Positions 36,999 through 45,450 of a stretch of 64,000 nucleotides of DNA are shown one piece after another. The DNA comes from Roseovarius salincola. GTDB taxonomy: Bacteria; Pseudomonadota; Alphaproteobacteria; Rhodobacterales; Rhodobacteraceae. The DNA lies in the NCBI RefSeq assembly GCF_026891095.1, contig NZ_JAPTNL010000001.1, forward strand, positions 310,001 through 374,000. Reading direction: 5' to 3'. Positions within the stretch are counted from its first letter, which is position 1, and each line of letters opens with the position of its first letter. The translations under genes were made by a program, and so were the position numbers. The notes below the pieces were generated by a model, which was given only the letters and a program-made list of their open reading frames with translations, was not told the origin of the DNA and made no database searches.

Positions 36999-37304
36999 AT
37001 GAAACCGCCGCAGGCCTTCCGTGACTTTACCTTGCAGTTCCATCAGGATATTGACTTGGTCCATCCGAATTGGGGGGCTGACTCCCCTTCAGCACGCCAC
37101 GACATCTACACGAGTTTCCGGCGGAGGTACGGCGACGCGGCGGTGCATGAATTGAATGCTTTTTTCGATAAACTGATGGCCAACGAGCAAGTCGACCTTG
37201 AGGACTTGTGGTTCAAAGAGTCCAAAGCTGACTGGGTTATTTCCAATCAAGGTATTCGGCGGCTTTTCAAGGATTTTCAGGCATGGGCGTCCTCCATTAA
37301 ATAA
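36999..37304 (+). CDS. Probable immunity protein for the MuF/RNase A-like toxin (CdiI-like)
   Basis: 101 residues, starting one base after the toxin stop (TAA-C-ATG), so translation is coupled. The N-terminal FRDFTLQFHQDIDLVHPNW resembles the FHQDW/D-L motif of CDI immunity proteins (CdiI_2-like), followed by a helical acidic protein (AVHELNAFFDKLMANEQVDLEDLWF). Acidic surface and small soluble size suit an inhibitor that blocks a basic RNase site. GC content is lower than in the toxin gene. The family match is from memory; the operon position is the stronger argument. Confidence 0.7.
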   Translation: MKPPQAFRDFTLQFHQDIDLVHPNWGADSPSARHDIYTSFRRRYGDAAVHELNAFFDKLMANEQVDLEDLWFKESKADWVISNQGIRRLFKDFQAWASSIK

Positions 37305-37408
37305 GGGCCGGTTCAAATTACGCATTCTCCGCCATGCACTTCGCGAGCGGCCGTTGATTTGGAACTGAGCGGTTCCGAAGGTCCGGTAGGATTTGAGACA
37401 GAGGTTAC

Positions 37409-37461
37409 CCGGCGGGCAGCCCCGCCGGTCCCGAGGGGGAGGCCCCGTTCCCCAGAACGGG
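37409..37461. terminator. Tandem GC hairpins after the immunity gene
   Basis: An 8-bp perfect stem with a 4-base loop is followed 15 bp later by a 7-bp perfect stem with a 4-base loop. They lie about 105 bp past the immunity stop. Without a T-run these could be processing or stabilising stems rather than true intrinsic terminators. Confidence 0.4.
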
Positions 37462-37637
37462 ATCTCGTCGTCGCGACAGGCGTGATCGGGGGACTCAAAC
37501 TCGGCCGTTTTCGGGCGGCGCGGGGCAAGTCGACATTTCCAGCGATGATCTCGCAGCCCTAGGGCACTCAACCAAATTCCTGCCACCGTAACCTACCGTT
37601 TCAAAACAACCTTCCAGTTCTCTTCTTCTACCGCCAC

Positions 37638-37647
37638 GGTGCGCCAC
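37638..37647 (+). repeat. Candidate att site, distal copy
   Basis: GGTGCGCCAC repeats the end of tRNA-Arg(CCG) 2.2 kb away in the same orientation, 24 bp before the next chromosomal gene. A 10-bp match is short for a tRNA attachment core and could be chance. Confidence 0.4.
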
Positions 37648-37670
37648 TTTTCCCCGCGGTGTTCACAGCC

Positions 37671-38405
37671 TCAGACCAGCAAGCCATAGCTCCAGATCAG
37701 GGCGAACAGGAGCGGTTGGTGAAGCAGGTAGAGGGGCAGCGTGTTGCGCCCCGCCCAGAGGATCCAGCGGCACGCACCTTGCATCGCGCGGGGATCATAG
37801 CGCGCAGCGCGGCCGAGCCAACCGAGGCGCGCGGCAAGGCGCATGCTGATAAGGCCCGCCAAGAACACGGCGAACCAGGGAAAGAGCGGTTCGAAATCAA
37901 GCGCGGGCGCGGGGTTGAGCGAAAGGCCAAGCCACCAGAGCGCGGGGTGGGCGAATGCCTCGTCTTGCACGAAGCGGGGCAGCAGGAACACCCCAAGCGC
38001 AACCAGCCCCACCACGACAAGCCGCAGGCGCAGGAATGCCAGGCCCAGCAGGCTGAACGTGGCGATCGCATGCAGGATACCGAAATAGACGAAATAATCC
38101 GGCATCATCGCATAGGTTGCCAATGACACCAGCAGCGCGGCCAGCGCGATCTGCGCAAGGCGCCGCCCGGCGGCGGACCAGCGGATGCGCCGCGCATGCG
38201 CCAGATAGAGGCTGGCCCCTGCGAGGAAAATGAATCCCCCGGCGACCAGATGGGCCAGCGCATCCCAGCCGGGCTGATGCACGGTTCCGGGTGGCAGGTG
38301 GCCGAAGAATTGCAGATCATAAACGAAATGAAACAGCACCATCCCCGCCAGCGCCGCGGCGCGCAAAACATCGGGCAAAAGCATGCGCCCGGCGGTTGTC
38401 GTCAT
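37671..38405 (-). CDS. DUF1624 / heparan-alpha-glucosaminide N-acetyltransferase-like membrane protein
   Basis: 244 residues from the ATG at 38405, which overlaps the stop of the 59-residue gene (ATGA); an ATG three codons earlier exists. The start LLPDVLRAAALAGMVLFHFVYDLQFFG carries the R-x-x-A-x-x-x-M-x-x-FH-x-xYDL pattern of the DUF1624 acyltransferase-like family, followed by seven to eight membrane helices and the closing GRNTLPLYLLHQPLLFAL. Relatives move acetyl groups across a membrane onto sugars; the bacterial substrate is unknown. It is the first intact gene beyond the toxin island. Confidence 0.82.
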   Translation of the reverse strand: MTTTAGRMLLPDVLRAAALAGMVLFHFVYDLQFFGHLPPGTVHQPGWDALAHLVAGGFIFLAGASLYLAHARRIRWSAAGRRLAQIALAALLVSLATYAMMPDYFVYFGILHAIATFSLLGLAFLRLRLVVVGLVALGVFLLPRFVQDEAFAHPALWWLGLSLNPAPALDFEPLFPWFAVFLAGLISMRLAARLGWLGRAARYDPRAMQGACRWILWAGRNTLPLYLLHQPLLFALIWSYGLLV

Positions 38406-38581
38406 GGTTTCCACAAGCGCCCCCGCGGATCGGTCGAAAGCGTCTCGGGCCAGCCGAAGACATGTTCATAGGCGAGGAGCGCCAGGCAGATCAGGATGAT
38501 CGCCAGCACGAACCTGACCTGTCGCCCGCTGGGCGGGTTCTGGGCCCATCGGGCCATGCGAAAAAGCCAGCGGATATTCAT
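38402..38581 (-). CDS. Small single-helix membrane protein, coupled to hpt
   Basis: 59 residues beginning MNIRWLFRMARWAQNPPSGR, then a hydrophobic helix (FVLAIILICLALLAYEHVFGW) and a polar tail ending RGRLWKP. The start codon overlaps the hpt stop by 4 bp and its stop overlaps the DUF1624 start, so it is translated between them. The basic N-terminus with one helix suggests an inner-membrane protein. I recall similar short proteins near this locus in Rhodobacteraceae but know of no function. Confidence 0.75.
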   Translation of the reverse strand: MNIRWLFRMARWAQNPPSGRQVRFVLAIILICLALLAYEHVFGWPETLSTDPRGRLWKP

Positions 38582-39174
38582 GATCGGGTGAACAGCACCG
38601 TTCCGATATAGGGCAGGTTGCGGCCGATCTGGGCGTAGTCGATACCGTAGCCGACCACGAATTCGTCCGGAACCTCGAAGCCTGTCCAGTCGGCGACGGT
38701 GGGCATTTCACGCCGCGCGGGCTTGTCCAGAAGGGCGACGCTGCGCAGGCGGGCGGGGCCGCGTGCGCCGAGCAGTTCAAGCACCTGGGTTAATGTGCGC
38801 CCGGTATCGACGATATCCTCGATCACCAGCACGTCGCGCCCCGCGATGTCGGTGTGCAGATCCTTCACGATCTCGACCCTGCGGCGTGACTGTGTGCTGT
38901 CCCCATAGGAGGAGAGTTCCATGAAGTCCACTTCAACTTTCAGGTCGAGCGCACGCACCATATCTGCGGCGAAGACGAAGGCTCCGCGCAGGATAGCGAC
39001 CACCAGAAGATTTTGACAGCCCGCGATTTCACTTTCAATTTCGCGCGCAAGGCTTTGAACCCTTAGAGAAATTGTCTCGGCTGGGATCATGGGCAGGATC
39101 TCGTAGGCCCGGTCGATGATGGGATCCCCCTTGAAACTTTTACACCAGTCTATGAAAAAGCGCGGCACTGTCAC
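38578..39174 (-). CDS. hpt: Hypoxanthine phosphoribosyltransferase
   Basis: Up to 198 residues. Family marks: LLVVAILRGAFVFAADMVRAL, VDFMELSSYGDSTQSRRRVEIVKDL, the PRPP loop VLVIEDIVDTGRTL and the closing VGYGIDYAQIGRNLPYIGTV. It salvages hypoxanthine and guanine using PRPP. The start is unclear. The conserved sequence opens with DRAYEILPMIPAETI, which needs codons upstream of the ATG at 39090. The only standard start upstream is the GTG at 39174 without a ribosome site. An AAGGGGGAT stretch lies just ahead of two ATC codons at the right place, so a non-standard ATC start is possible. Confidence 0.9.
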   Translation of the reverse strand: MTVPRFFIDWCKSFKGDPIIDRAYEILPMIPAETISLRVQSLAREIESEIAGCQNLLVVAILRGAFVFAADMVRALDLKVEVDFMELSSYGDSTQSRRRVEIVKDLHTDIAGRDVLVIEDIVDTGRTLTQVLELLGARGPARLRSVALLDKPARREMPTVADWTGFEVPDEFVVGYGIDYAQIGRNLPYIGTVLFTRS

Positions 39175-39196
39175 GACAAATCCGGGTCACACCGCA

Positions 39197-39643
39197 ATGC
39201 CAGCACATGCCGAAACCCGCCAGGTCCCTTATTCGGCCCGGCAAATGTACGACCTGGTGGCCGACGTGGCCAGATACCCCGAGTTCCTGCCCTGGACGGC
39301 GGCGGCACGGGTGCGCAAGGTGACGCCGCAGGCGGATGGGTCCGAACTGATGGAAGCCGATCTTGTCATCAGTTTCAAGGTCTTCCGGGAGCGATTTGGC
39401 AGCCGCGTCCTGCTCTGGCCCGAGGTATATCAGATCGAGACCGAGTATCTGGACGGACCGTTTCGCTATATGAAATCAAGCTGGCGTTTCGAGGATGACG
39501 CGCAGGGCTGCCTGATCCATTTCGACGTCGATTTCGAATTCCGCAACCGGCTTTTGCAGAAAGCCGCGGGGCTGTTCTTTTATGAGGCGATGCAGCGAAT
39601 AGTGAAGGCGTTCGAGGCGCGGGCGCATGATCTTTACGGCTGA
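39197..39643 (+). CDS. Coenzyme Q-binding protein COQ10 homologue (START-like, ubiquinone-binding)
   Basis: 148 residues from the ATG at 39197. Family marks: VPYSARQMYDLVADVARYPEFLPWTAAARV, then the beta-sheet strands ELMEADLVISFKVFRERFGSRV, the FRYMKSSWRFEDD segment, and the long C-terminal helix FFYEAMQRIVKAFEARAHDLYG. COQ10/RatA-like START proteins bind ubiquinone in a hydrophobic pocket and aid respiratory electron transfer. It is divergent from hpt and convergent with the cinA-like gene 8 bp away. Confidence 0.9.
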   Translation: MPAHAETRQVPYSARQMYDLVADVARYPEFLPWTAAARVRKVTPQADGSELMEADLVISFKVFRERFGSRVLLWPEVYQIETEYLDGPFRYMKSSWRFEDDAQGCLIHFDVDFEFRNRLLQKAAGLFFYEAMQRIVKAFEARAHDLYG

Positions 39644-39650
39644 GCGGTGA

Positions 39651-40118
39651 TCAGCTGAGTGCGCGGGACAGCAGAACCAATGCGTGATCGCGTGATTTGC
39701 GGCGCACCTCGGCGCGTCCGATGCTGCCGAAATCCTTCGTTTCGGTGAAGGTTTTCAAGCCCTTGCGGGCCAATCCGAAACAAACGCGGCCCTCGGGCTT
39801 GTGTTCGGAGCCGCCCGGACCGGCGATTCCCGTGACAGACACCGAAAGCTGAGCGGCGGAATGGCTGAGCGCGCCATCGGCCATTTCGCGGGCAACGGGT
39901 TCGGAGACGGCGCCATGTTCGGCGAGGGTTTCGGGCGCAACGCCCAGCATCTGGGTCTTTGCGGCGTTGGAATAGGTCACGAAGCCGCGATCCACCACCG
40001 AAGAAGAGCCTGCGATATCGGTCAGCGCCGCGATGACCATGCCGCCCGTGCAGGATTCGGCAGTGGAGATCATCACGCCCTGCGCCTTGGCCAGTTCAAG
40101 AATTTCTTCTGAAATCAA
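39651..40118 (-). CDS. CinA C-terminal family nicotinamide-nucleotide amidohydrolase
   Basis: 155 residues, the stand-alone PncC/CinA-C form. TAESCTGGMVIAALTDIAGSSSVVDRGFVTYSNAAKTQMLGV and VTGIAGPGGSEHKPEGRVCFGLA are the family motifs, with the catalytic Ser and Lys regions intact. It deamidates NMN to nicotinate mononucleotide in NAD recycling. The start is a TTG at 40118 overlapping the pgpA stop by 4 bp (TTGA), so it is coupled to pgpA. Confidence 0.9.
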   Translation of the reverse strand: MISEEILELAKAQGVMISTAESCTGGMVIAALTDIAGSSSVVDRGFVTYSNAAKTQMLGVAPETLAEHGAVSEPVAREMADGALSHSAAQLSVSVTGIAGPGGSEHKPEGRVCFGLARKGLKTFTETKDFGSIGRAEVRRKSRDHALVLLSRALS

Positions 40119-40612
40119 CGCATTAATATCCCATGTGAAAGTGCGGCGAGGGCCATTACGCCAATCGCGGCGAAGGCCCCGGCTATGATATCATCAAGCA
40201 TCACGCCAAGCGAATCCCCGCGGCGGTCGGCCCAGCCGACGGGGCCGGGTTTCCAGATGTCGAACAGGCGAAACAACAGGAAAGCGGCGATCCAGCCGGG
40301 ATAAAGCGCGGTGAGGGAGGCGCCGACATGGGCGGCGCCGAGGGAGACGGGGAGGAAGGCGAGCCACTGGCCCGCGACCTCGTCGATCACGATCTCTGAC
40401 GGGTCGTGATCTGATTTTCCCTTTGTTTCCAGTTCGGTAGACCACCAGCCAAGGGCGAATACCAGCAAGGTCGCCGCGATCAGAAGCCAGGGGCCACCCA
40501 GAAGATGCAAGCCCCAGGCCACGGGAATGGCCGCCAAGGAGCCCCAGGTTCCGGGCGCGGGGCGCAAATGGCCAACAAGAAAAAACGTTGCAATAAAATG
40601 GGTTACGCTCAT
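40115..40612 (-). CDS. pgpA: Phosphatidylglycerophosphatase A
   Basis: 165 residues. [21 protein letters not shown] and [20 protein letters not shown], then [18 protein letters not shown] are the conserved acid motifs of PgpA, and three membrane helices hold it in the inner membrane. It dephosphorylates phosphatidylglycerophosphate to phosphatidylglycerol. It overlaps ispDF and the cinA-like gene by 4 bp each, so ispDF-pgpA-cinA form one tightly coupled operon, as in other alphaproteobacteria. Confidence 0.93.
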   Translation of the reverse strand: MSVTHFIATFFLVGHLRPAPGTWGSLAAIPVAWGLHLLGGPWLLIAATLLVFALGWWSTELETKGKSDHDPSEIVIDEVAGQWLAFLPVSLGAAHVGASLTALYPGWIAAFLLFRLFDIWKPGPVGWADRRGDSLGVMLDDIIAGAFAAIGVMALAALSHGILMR

Positions 40613-41757
40613 GTCTTCACCAATGTGACGGCCGCCTGCGCGGCGATTCCTTCCTCGCGGCCGGTGAAACCGAGGCGTTCGGAGGTGGTGGCCTTGACGG
40701 AAATGCGGGTCTTGCAGAGGCCTGTGATGGCGCAGAGGGTGTCGATCATGGCTGGGGCATGGGGTGTTATCTTGGGTCTCTCGCAGATAAGAGTGACGTC
40801 CATGTTATTGATAACAAACCCATTATCCGACGCTAGGGCCACGGCATGGCGCAGGAAGATATGGCTTTCCGCGCCTTTCCACTGCGGGTCGCTGGGGGGG
40901 AAGTGGCGGCCGATGTCGCCTTCGGCCATGGCACCATATATGGCGTCGGTGAGGGCGTGCATCGCAACATCAGCGTCGGAATGGCCCTGCAGGCCGCGAT
41001 CATGGGGGATGCGCAGACCGCAGAGGGTGACATGGTCGCCATCCCCGAAACGGTGCACGTCAAAGCCCTGGCCGATACGTATATCCATTTGATCTTTCAG
41101 TATTTTCTCGGCCCGAAGGAAGTCTTCGGGGTGGGTGATCTTGAGATTGTCCTCGCTGCCTTCGAGGATTCGGACGGGAATTCCGGCGGCGCGGGCGATC
41201 TCGACATCGTCGGCGGCATCGCCGCCATGATTGCGATGCGCCGCAAGAATATCCGCGAAAACAAAGGCTTGCGGAGTCTGTGCGCGCCAGAGATTGGTGC
41301 GATCACGGGTGCCGGTGACCAGCCCGTCCGCCCCGGTCCAGAGCGCGTCGGTTACCGGCAGGGCCGGTGCGACGGCGCGGGCGTCAGGCTGCTTGAGAGC
41401 GTACAAAACGTCCGTTATGTACGCCGGTTTTGTACAGGCGCGGGCGACATCGTGGATCAAGACGTACAAAATGCCGGATTCGCCCGTAACGGCGGCCAGA
41501 TGTTCGAGCCCGCGCCGCACGGAGCCGGCGCGGGTGTCGCTGCCGGTGGTGATGGTGACGCGACCGCGGGGCGGGAAGAGATCGAGGTCGTCGGGGTGAA
41601 GAACGACGACGATATGGTCGATCCCCGGCACGGCTTCGAATGCGGCGACGGTCCAGTCGATCACGCGGCGCCCGGCGAGAGGCTGCCACTGCTTTGGCGT
41701 CTCCCCTCCGGCGCGGCGGCCACGGCCCGCGGCAACGATGATGGCGGCGTTCGTCAT
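40609..41757 (-). CDS. ispDF: Bifunctional IspD/IspF (MEP pathway)
   Basis: 382 residues. The N-terminal half is Isp[22 protein letters not shown] with the CTP-binding site and [13 protein letters not shown]. The C-terminal half from about residue 225 is Isp[22 protein letters not shown] with the metal-binding D-x-[34 protein letters not shown] and a closing [14 protein letters not shown]. It makes CDP-methylerythritol and then the cyclic diphosphate in isoprenoid synthesis. The fusion is typical of alphaproteobacteria. It heads the leftward operon and is divergent from dusB across a gap with a palindrome. Confidence 0.96.
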   Translation of the reverse strand: MTNAAIIVAAGRGRRAGGETPKQWQPLAGRRVIDWTVAAFEAVPGIDHIVVVLHPDDLDLFPPRGRVTITTGSDTRAGSVRRGLEHLAAVTGESGILYVLIHDVARACTKPAYITDVLYALKQPDARAVAPALPVTDALWTGADGLVTGTRDRTNLWRAQTPQAFVFADILAAHRNHGGDAADDVEIARAAGIPVRILEGSEDNLKITHPEDFLRAEKILKDQMDIRIGQGFDVHRFGDGDHVTLCGLRIPHDRGLQGHSDADVAMHALTDAIYGAMAEGDIGRHFPPSDPQWKGAESHIFLRHAVALASDNGFVINNMDVTLICERPKITPHAPAMIDTLCAITGLCKTRISVKATTSERLGFTGREEGIAAQAAVTLVKT

Positions 41758-41806
41758 GCGATTTGATACCGCGCGGGTGTGGCCAAGCGCAATGGCATGA
41801 ACGCGC

Positions 41807-41821
41807 GCCTAAAATTTAGGC
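41807..41821. promoter_or_regulatory. Palindrome between ispDF and dusB-ntrBC
   Basis: GCCTAAA-A-TTTAGGC is a perfect 7-1-7 palindrome in the 157-bp divergent gap. It is AT-rich at its centre and could be a regulator site for either operon. No known consensus is recognised. Confidence 0.4.
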
Positions 41822-41914
41822 AGAGCGCCCGGGTGCGGGCTGGAATCACCGTGCAAACATTGTTTAACGTCGGGTGAGTGGATAGAACGGCCCCAGTGCA
41901 CAAGGATTAATCAC

Positions 41915-42904
41915 GTGACACCATCCCTGACGACGAACCAACAGACAGTCCCGGTGTTCCTGGCGCCGTTGGCGGGAATCACCGATTTGCCCTTTCGCAG
42001 CCTCGTGTCGCGCTTTGGCGCGGACCGGGTGGTGAGCGAGATGGTCGCCAGCCAGGAGATGGTGCAGGCCAGGCCCGGTGTGCGCGAGAAGGCGGAGTTG
42101 GGCCTTGGGAGCGCGAACACGGCCGTTCAGATCGCCGGGCGCGAGGCGCATTGGATGGCCGAGGCGGCGCGTCTGGTCGAGGGGCGCGGGGCGCGGATCA
42201 TCGACATCAACATGGGCTGCCCCGCCAAGAAGGTCACCAGCGCCAGCGGCGCGGGGGCGAGCGGTTCGGCGCTGATGAAGGATCTGGATCATGCGCTGTC
42301 GCTGATCGAGGCGGTGGCGGAGGCGGTCACGCTGAAGACAAGGCTGGGATGGGATGACAACATGCTGAACGCGCCCGAACTGGCGCGCCGTGCGGAATCG
42401 GCGGGGGTGGCGATGATCACCATTCACGGGCGCACGCGCTGTCAGTTCTACAAGGGGCGTGCCGATTGGGCGGCGATTGCGCGAATCAAGGCGGCGGTCT
42501 CGATCCCGGTGATCGCGAACGGCGATATCGTGGATGCTTCGAGCGCGCGCGAGGCGCTGCGCCTGTCGGGGGCCGACGGTGTGATGATCGGGCGCGGGGC
42601 GCAGGGGCGGCCCTGGCTGCTGGCGCAGGTGGCCGCGCAACTGGCAGGCAGGGCGGAGGATGCCCCGGATGTGCCCGAGGGCGCGGCGCTGGCCGATTTG
42701 GTCTGTGGCCATTACGAGGACATGCTTGGCTTTGATGGCGCCGAACTGGGCAACCGCGTCGCGCGCAAGCATCTGGGCTGGTACCTGGCGGATGCGGGCT
42801 GTGGCATGGCGTTGCGAAAGCGGGTGCTGACCAGCCGCGACCCCGAGGACGTATTGCGGCTTTTGCCTGATGCGCTTTGTGATGGTGAAAGGGTGGCGGC
42901 ATGA
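41915..42904 (+). CDS. dusB: tRNA-dihydrouridine synthase B
   Basis: 329 residues, GTG start at 41915 with AAGGATT upstream. Family marks: FLAPLAGITDLPFRSLVSRFGADRVVSEMV, the FMN-binding and catalytic DINMGCPAKKVTS with its cysteine, then HGRTRCQFYKGRADWAAI and VIANGDIVD. It reduces uridines in the tRNA D-loop using FMN and NADPH. dusB ahead of ntrBC is the conserved alphaproteobacterial order (formerly nifR3). It overlaps ntrB by 4 bp. Confidence 0.95.
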   Translation: MTPSLTTNQQTVPVFLAPLAGITDLPFRSLVSRFGADRVVSEMVASQEMVQARPGVREKAELGLGSANTAVQIAGREAHWMAEAARLVEGRGARIIDINMGCPAKKVTSASGAGASGSALMKDLDHALSLIEAVAEAVTLKTRLGWDDNMLNAPELARRAESAGVAMITIHGRTRCQFYKGRADWAAIARIKAAVSIPVIANGDIVDASSAREALRLSGADGVMIGRGAQGRPWLLAQVAAQLAGRAEDAPDVPEGAALADLVCGHYEDMLGFDGAELGNRVARKHLGWYLADAGCGMALRKRVLTSRDPEDVLRLLPDALCDGERVAA

Positions 42905-44019
42905 TCGGCCAGAATGACGCGCTTTGGGTTTCCTTGCCGGTCCCGGCGCTGCTGCTGGACGGGCGCGACCGGATCGTTCAGATCAACCCGGCGGCGGAAG
43001 GGTTCCTGATGAGCTCGACCAAGTCGATCGCCGGGCAGCCCGTCTGGGACAGGCTGATGGTGGATGCGCCGCTGGAAGAGGCTTTCGAGAGGGCGCGGGA
43101 GAACAATTCCCCGCTTTTCGTCAATGATGTGGATGTGGGCACGGGCGACCGCGCCCCCCTGCATTGCAATTTGCAGATCGCGCCCCTGAGCCATGCGCCG
43201 GGGCATATGCTGTTGCTGATCTCGCCGCGCGAACTGGCGGCGCGGGTCACGCAGGGGCAATCGGTGAAGGCGGCGGCGAAATCGGCGATCGGCATGGCCG
43301 AGATGCTGGCGCATGAGATCAAGAACCCGCTGGCCGGAATCACCGGGGCGGCGCAGCTTCTGTCGATGAACCTGAGCAATGACGATCTGGAACTGACCGA
43401 TCTTATCGTCAGCGAAAGCCGCCGGATCGTGGCGTTGCTGGAGCAGGTCGAGCAGTTCGGCAATGTGACGGAGCCCAAGGTGCGCGCGGTCAATCTGCAT
43501 GACGTGCTGGACCGGGCGCGGCGCTCGGCGGTGCTGGGATTTGCCGCGGACATGACCGTCATCGAGGATTATGACCCGTCGCTGCCGCTGGCGCTTGGCG
43601 ATCCGGACCAGTTGTTGCAGGTGATATTGAACCTGCTGAAGAACGCCGCCGAGGCGGCGGGCAAGGGCGGTGGCGTGATCAGGCTGCACACCTATTACGA
43701 ACAGTCGCTGCGGGTGCGGCGCGGCAATGGCGGGGGCAAGTCGCTGCCCTTGCAGATCGAGGTGATCGACGACGGGCCGGGACTTCCGCCCGAGATCGCC
43801 GAGGACATATTCGACCCGTTCGTCTCGGGGCGCGAGAACGGCACGGGTCTGGGGCTGGCATTGGCGGCGAAGATCATCTCGGATCACCATGGCTGGATTT
43901 CGGTCAGTTCGGTGCCGGGGCGGACAGTGTTCCGGATCTCGCTCCAGCGCGCGCCCGACGAGATGCCAGAGACCACGGAGGACAAGGCAGATGGATGGCA
44001 CGGTACTGGTCGCGGATGA
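42901..44019 (+). CDS. ntrB: Nitrogen-regulation sensor kinase NtrB
   Basis: 372 residues, soluble, with no membrane helix. A PAS domain (about 8-110: [25 protein letters not shown]), the phosphoacceptor [22 protein letters not shown], an N-box ([14 protein letters not shown]) and a G2 box ([16 protein letters not shown]) are all present. NtrB phosphorylates NtrC under nitrogen limitation and is held back by PII protein. It overlaps dusB by 4 bp and its last 29 bp overlap the ntrC start region. Confidence 0.95.
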   Translation: MIGQNDALWVSLPVPALLLDGRDRIVQINPAAEGFLMSSTKSIAGQPVWDRLMVDAPLEEAFERARENNSPLFVNDVDVGTGDRAPLHCNLQIAPLSHAPGHMLLLISPRELAARVTQGQSVKAAAKSAIGMAEMLAHEIKNPLAGITGAAQLLSMNLSNDDLELTDLIVSESRRIVALLEQVEQFGNVTEPKVRAVNLHDVLDRARRSAVLGFAADMTVIEDYDPSLPLALGDPDQLLQVILNLLKNAAEAAGKGGGVIRLHTYYEQSLRVRRGNGGGKSLPLQIEVIDDGPGLPPEIAEDIFDPFVSGRENGTGLGLALAAKIISDHHGWISVSSVPGRTVFRISLQRAPDEMPETTEDKADGWHGTGRG

Positions 44020-45352
44020 TGACCGAACGATCCGGACGGTTCTGACCCAGGCGCTGACGCGCGCGGGATGCAAGGTGCATGCGACCAGTTCGCTGACCAC
44101 GCTGATGCGCTGGATCGGCGAGGGCAAGGGCGACGTGGTGATTTCGGATGTCATCATGCCCGATGGCAACGGGCTCGAGATGCTGCCCAAGATCGCGCAG
44201 GATCGTCCCGGCCTGCCGGTGATCGTGATCTCGGCGCAGAACACGATCATGACGGCGATCAAGGCCGAGGAGGCCGACGCCTATGATTACCTGCCCAAGC
44301 CCTTCGATCTGCCGGACCTGATGAAGCGCACCGCAAGGGCGCTGGACAGCCGCGCGCGCAGTTCCGCAAGCGCCGTCGAGGACGAGCGCCCCGACGAATT
44401 GCCGCTGATCGGGCGCACGGCGGCGATGCAGTCGCTTTACCGGGTGGTGGCGCGGATCATGAATACGGATCTGCCGGTGCTGATCACCGGGGAATCGGGC
44501 ACCGGCAAATCGCTGATCGCGCGGGCGATCCATGATTTCTCGGACCGGCGCACCTTGCCGTTCATCACGGTGACGCCGGCGGATCTGTCTGATCTGGAAG
44601 GCCCCGCCAAGGTGATGGCGCGCGCCAAGGGCGGCACGATCGTGCTGGACGAGGTGACGGATCTGGACCCGGATGCGCAGGGGCGCGTGGTGCGGATGAT
44701 GGATGCGCCCGGCGATAATGCGCCCCGCTTCATGGCGACGAGCCAGGCGCGGCTGTCGGATCGTCTTGAGGGCGGGCGGCTGCGCGAGGATCTTTATTAC
44801 CGCCTGTCGGGGGCGGTGATCGAGGTGCCGTCGCTGCGCGAGCGGGTCGAGGATATCCCGCTGCTGGCGGTGCATTTCCTGGCGCGGGCCGAGCGTGACG
44901 GGAATCCGCCGCACGCCCTGTCTGAAGATGCCGAGGAACTGATGCGCGCCTATAGCTGGCCGGGCAATGTGCGTCAGCTGGAGAACGCCGTGCGCCGCAT
45001 CGGGCTGACCGCGCGCAGCGAGGAAATCAGCCGCGCCGAGGTCGAGGCGGTGCTGGGCAACCAGCCCTCCGCGCAGCCGGTGCTGGGGCAGGGCGACGGC
45101 GAGAAGCTGTCGGCCTCGGTGGCGCGCCACCTTCAGAGGTATTTCGACTTGCACGGCAACATGATGCCGCCGCCCGGGCTCTATCCGCGAATCCTGCGCG
45201 AGGTGGAGGCGCCACTGATCGAGATCGCGCTGGATGCGACCGGCGGGAACCAGGCGAAATGTGCCGATCTTCTGGGGATCAACCGCAATACCTTGCGAAA
45301 GAAGATCAAAGACCTTGATATTCTCGTGACACGCCGCCGCAAGTTGATGTAA
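43991..45352 (+). CDS. ntrC: Nitrogen regulator NtrC, rhodobacterial type without GAFTGA loop
   Basis: 453 residues from the ATG at 43991. A receiver domain with phospho-Asp in [13 protein letters not shown] is followed by an AAA+ domain ([18 protein letters not shown]) and a C-terminal Fis-type HTH ([27 protein letters not shown]). The segment between Walker A and Walker B is shortened: after the [14 protein letters not shown] stretch the sequence passes directly to [12 protein letters not shown], with no GAFTGA sigma-54-contact loop. This matches Rhodobacter capsulatus NtrC, shown to activate the sigma-70 holoenzyme rather than sigma-54. It overlaps ntrB by 29 bp. Confidence 0.95.
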   Translation: MDGTVLVADDDRTIRTVLTQALTRAGCKVHATSSLTTLMRWIGEGKGDVVISDVIMPDGNGLEMLPKIAQDRPGLPVIVISAQNTIMTAIKAEEADAYDYLPKPFDLPDLMKRTARALDSRARSSASAVEDERPDELPLIGRTAAMQSLYRVVARIMNTDLPVLITGESGTGKSLIARAIHDFSDRRTLPFITVTPADLSDLEGPAKVMARAKGGTIVLDEVTDLDPDAQGRVVRMMDAPGDNAPRFMATSQARLSDRLEGGRLREDLYYRLSGAVIEVPSLRERVEDIPLLAVHFLARAERDGNPPHALSEDAEELMRAYSWPGNVRQLENAVRRIGLTARSEEISRAEVEAVLGNQPSAQPVLGQGDGEKLSASVARHLQRYFDLHGNMMPPPGLYPRILREVEAPLIEIALDATGGNQAKCADLLGINRNTLRKKIKDLDILVTRRRKLM

Positions 45353-45450
45353 AAGTGCAACAATGATGTGGCATTTAGGGCGATTTTGCCTTTTCGCGCC
45401 ACATGTTGCTGTGCGCCCAGAGAGGTGTCACAAGCTGATGGGGGCAGTGC

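Larger units (their letters stand above)
37305..37670. other. Non-coding island tail with two perfect hairpins
   Basis: 366 bp without a supported gene. CCGGCGGG-CAGC-CCCGCCGG (37409-37428) and CCCGTTC-CCCA-GAACGGG (37444-37461) are perfect stems that may end the toxin-immunity transcript, although no T-run follows. The tail also contains the second tRNA-end repeat at 37638. Confidence 0.55.

Noticed and set aside
37089..37586. A 165-codon minus-strand frame across the immunity gene
   Set aside because: It overlaps the supported immunity gene and shows no family pattern.
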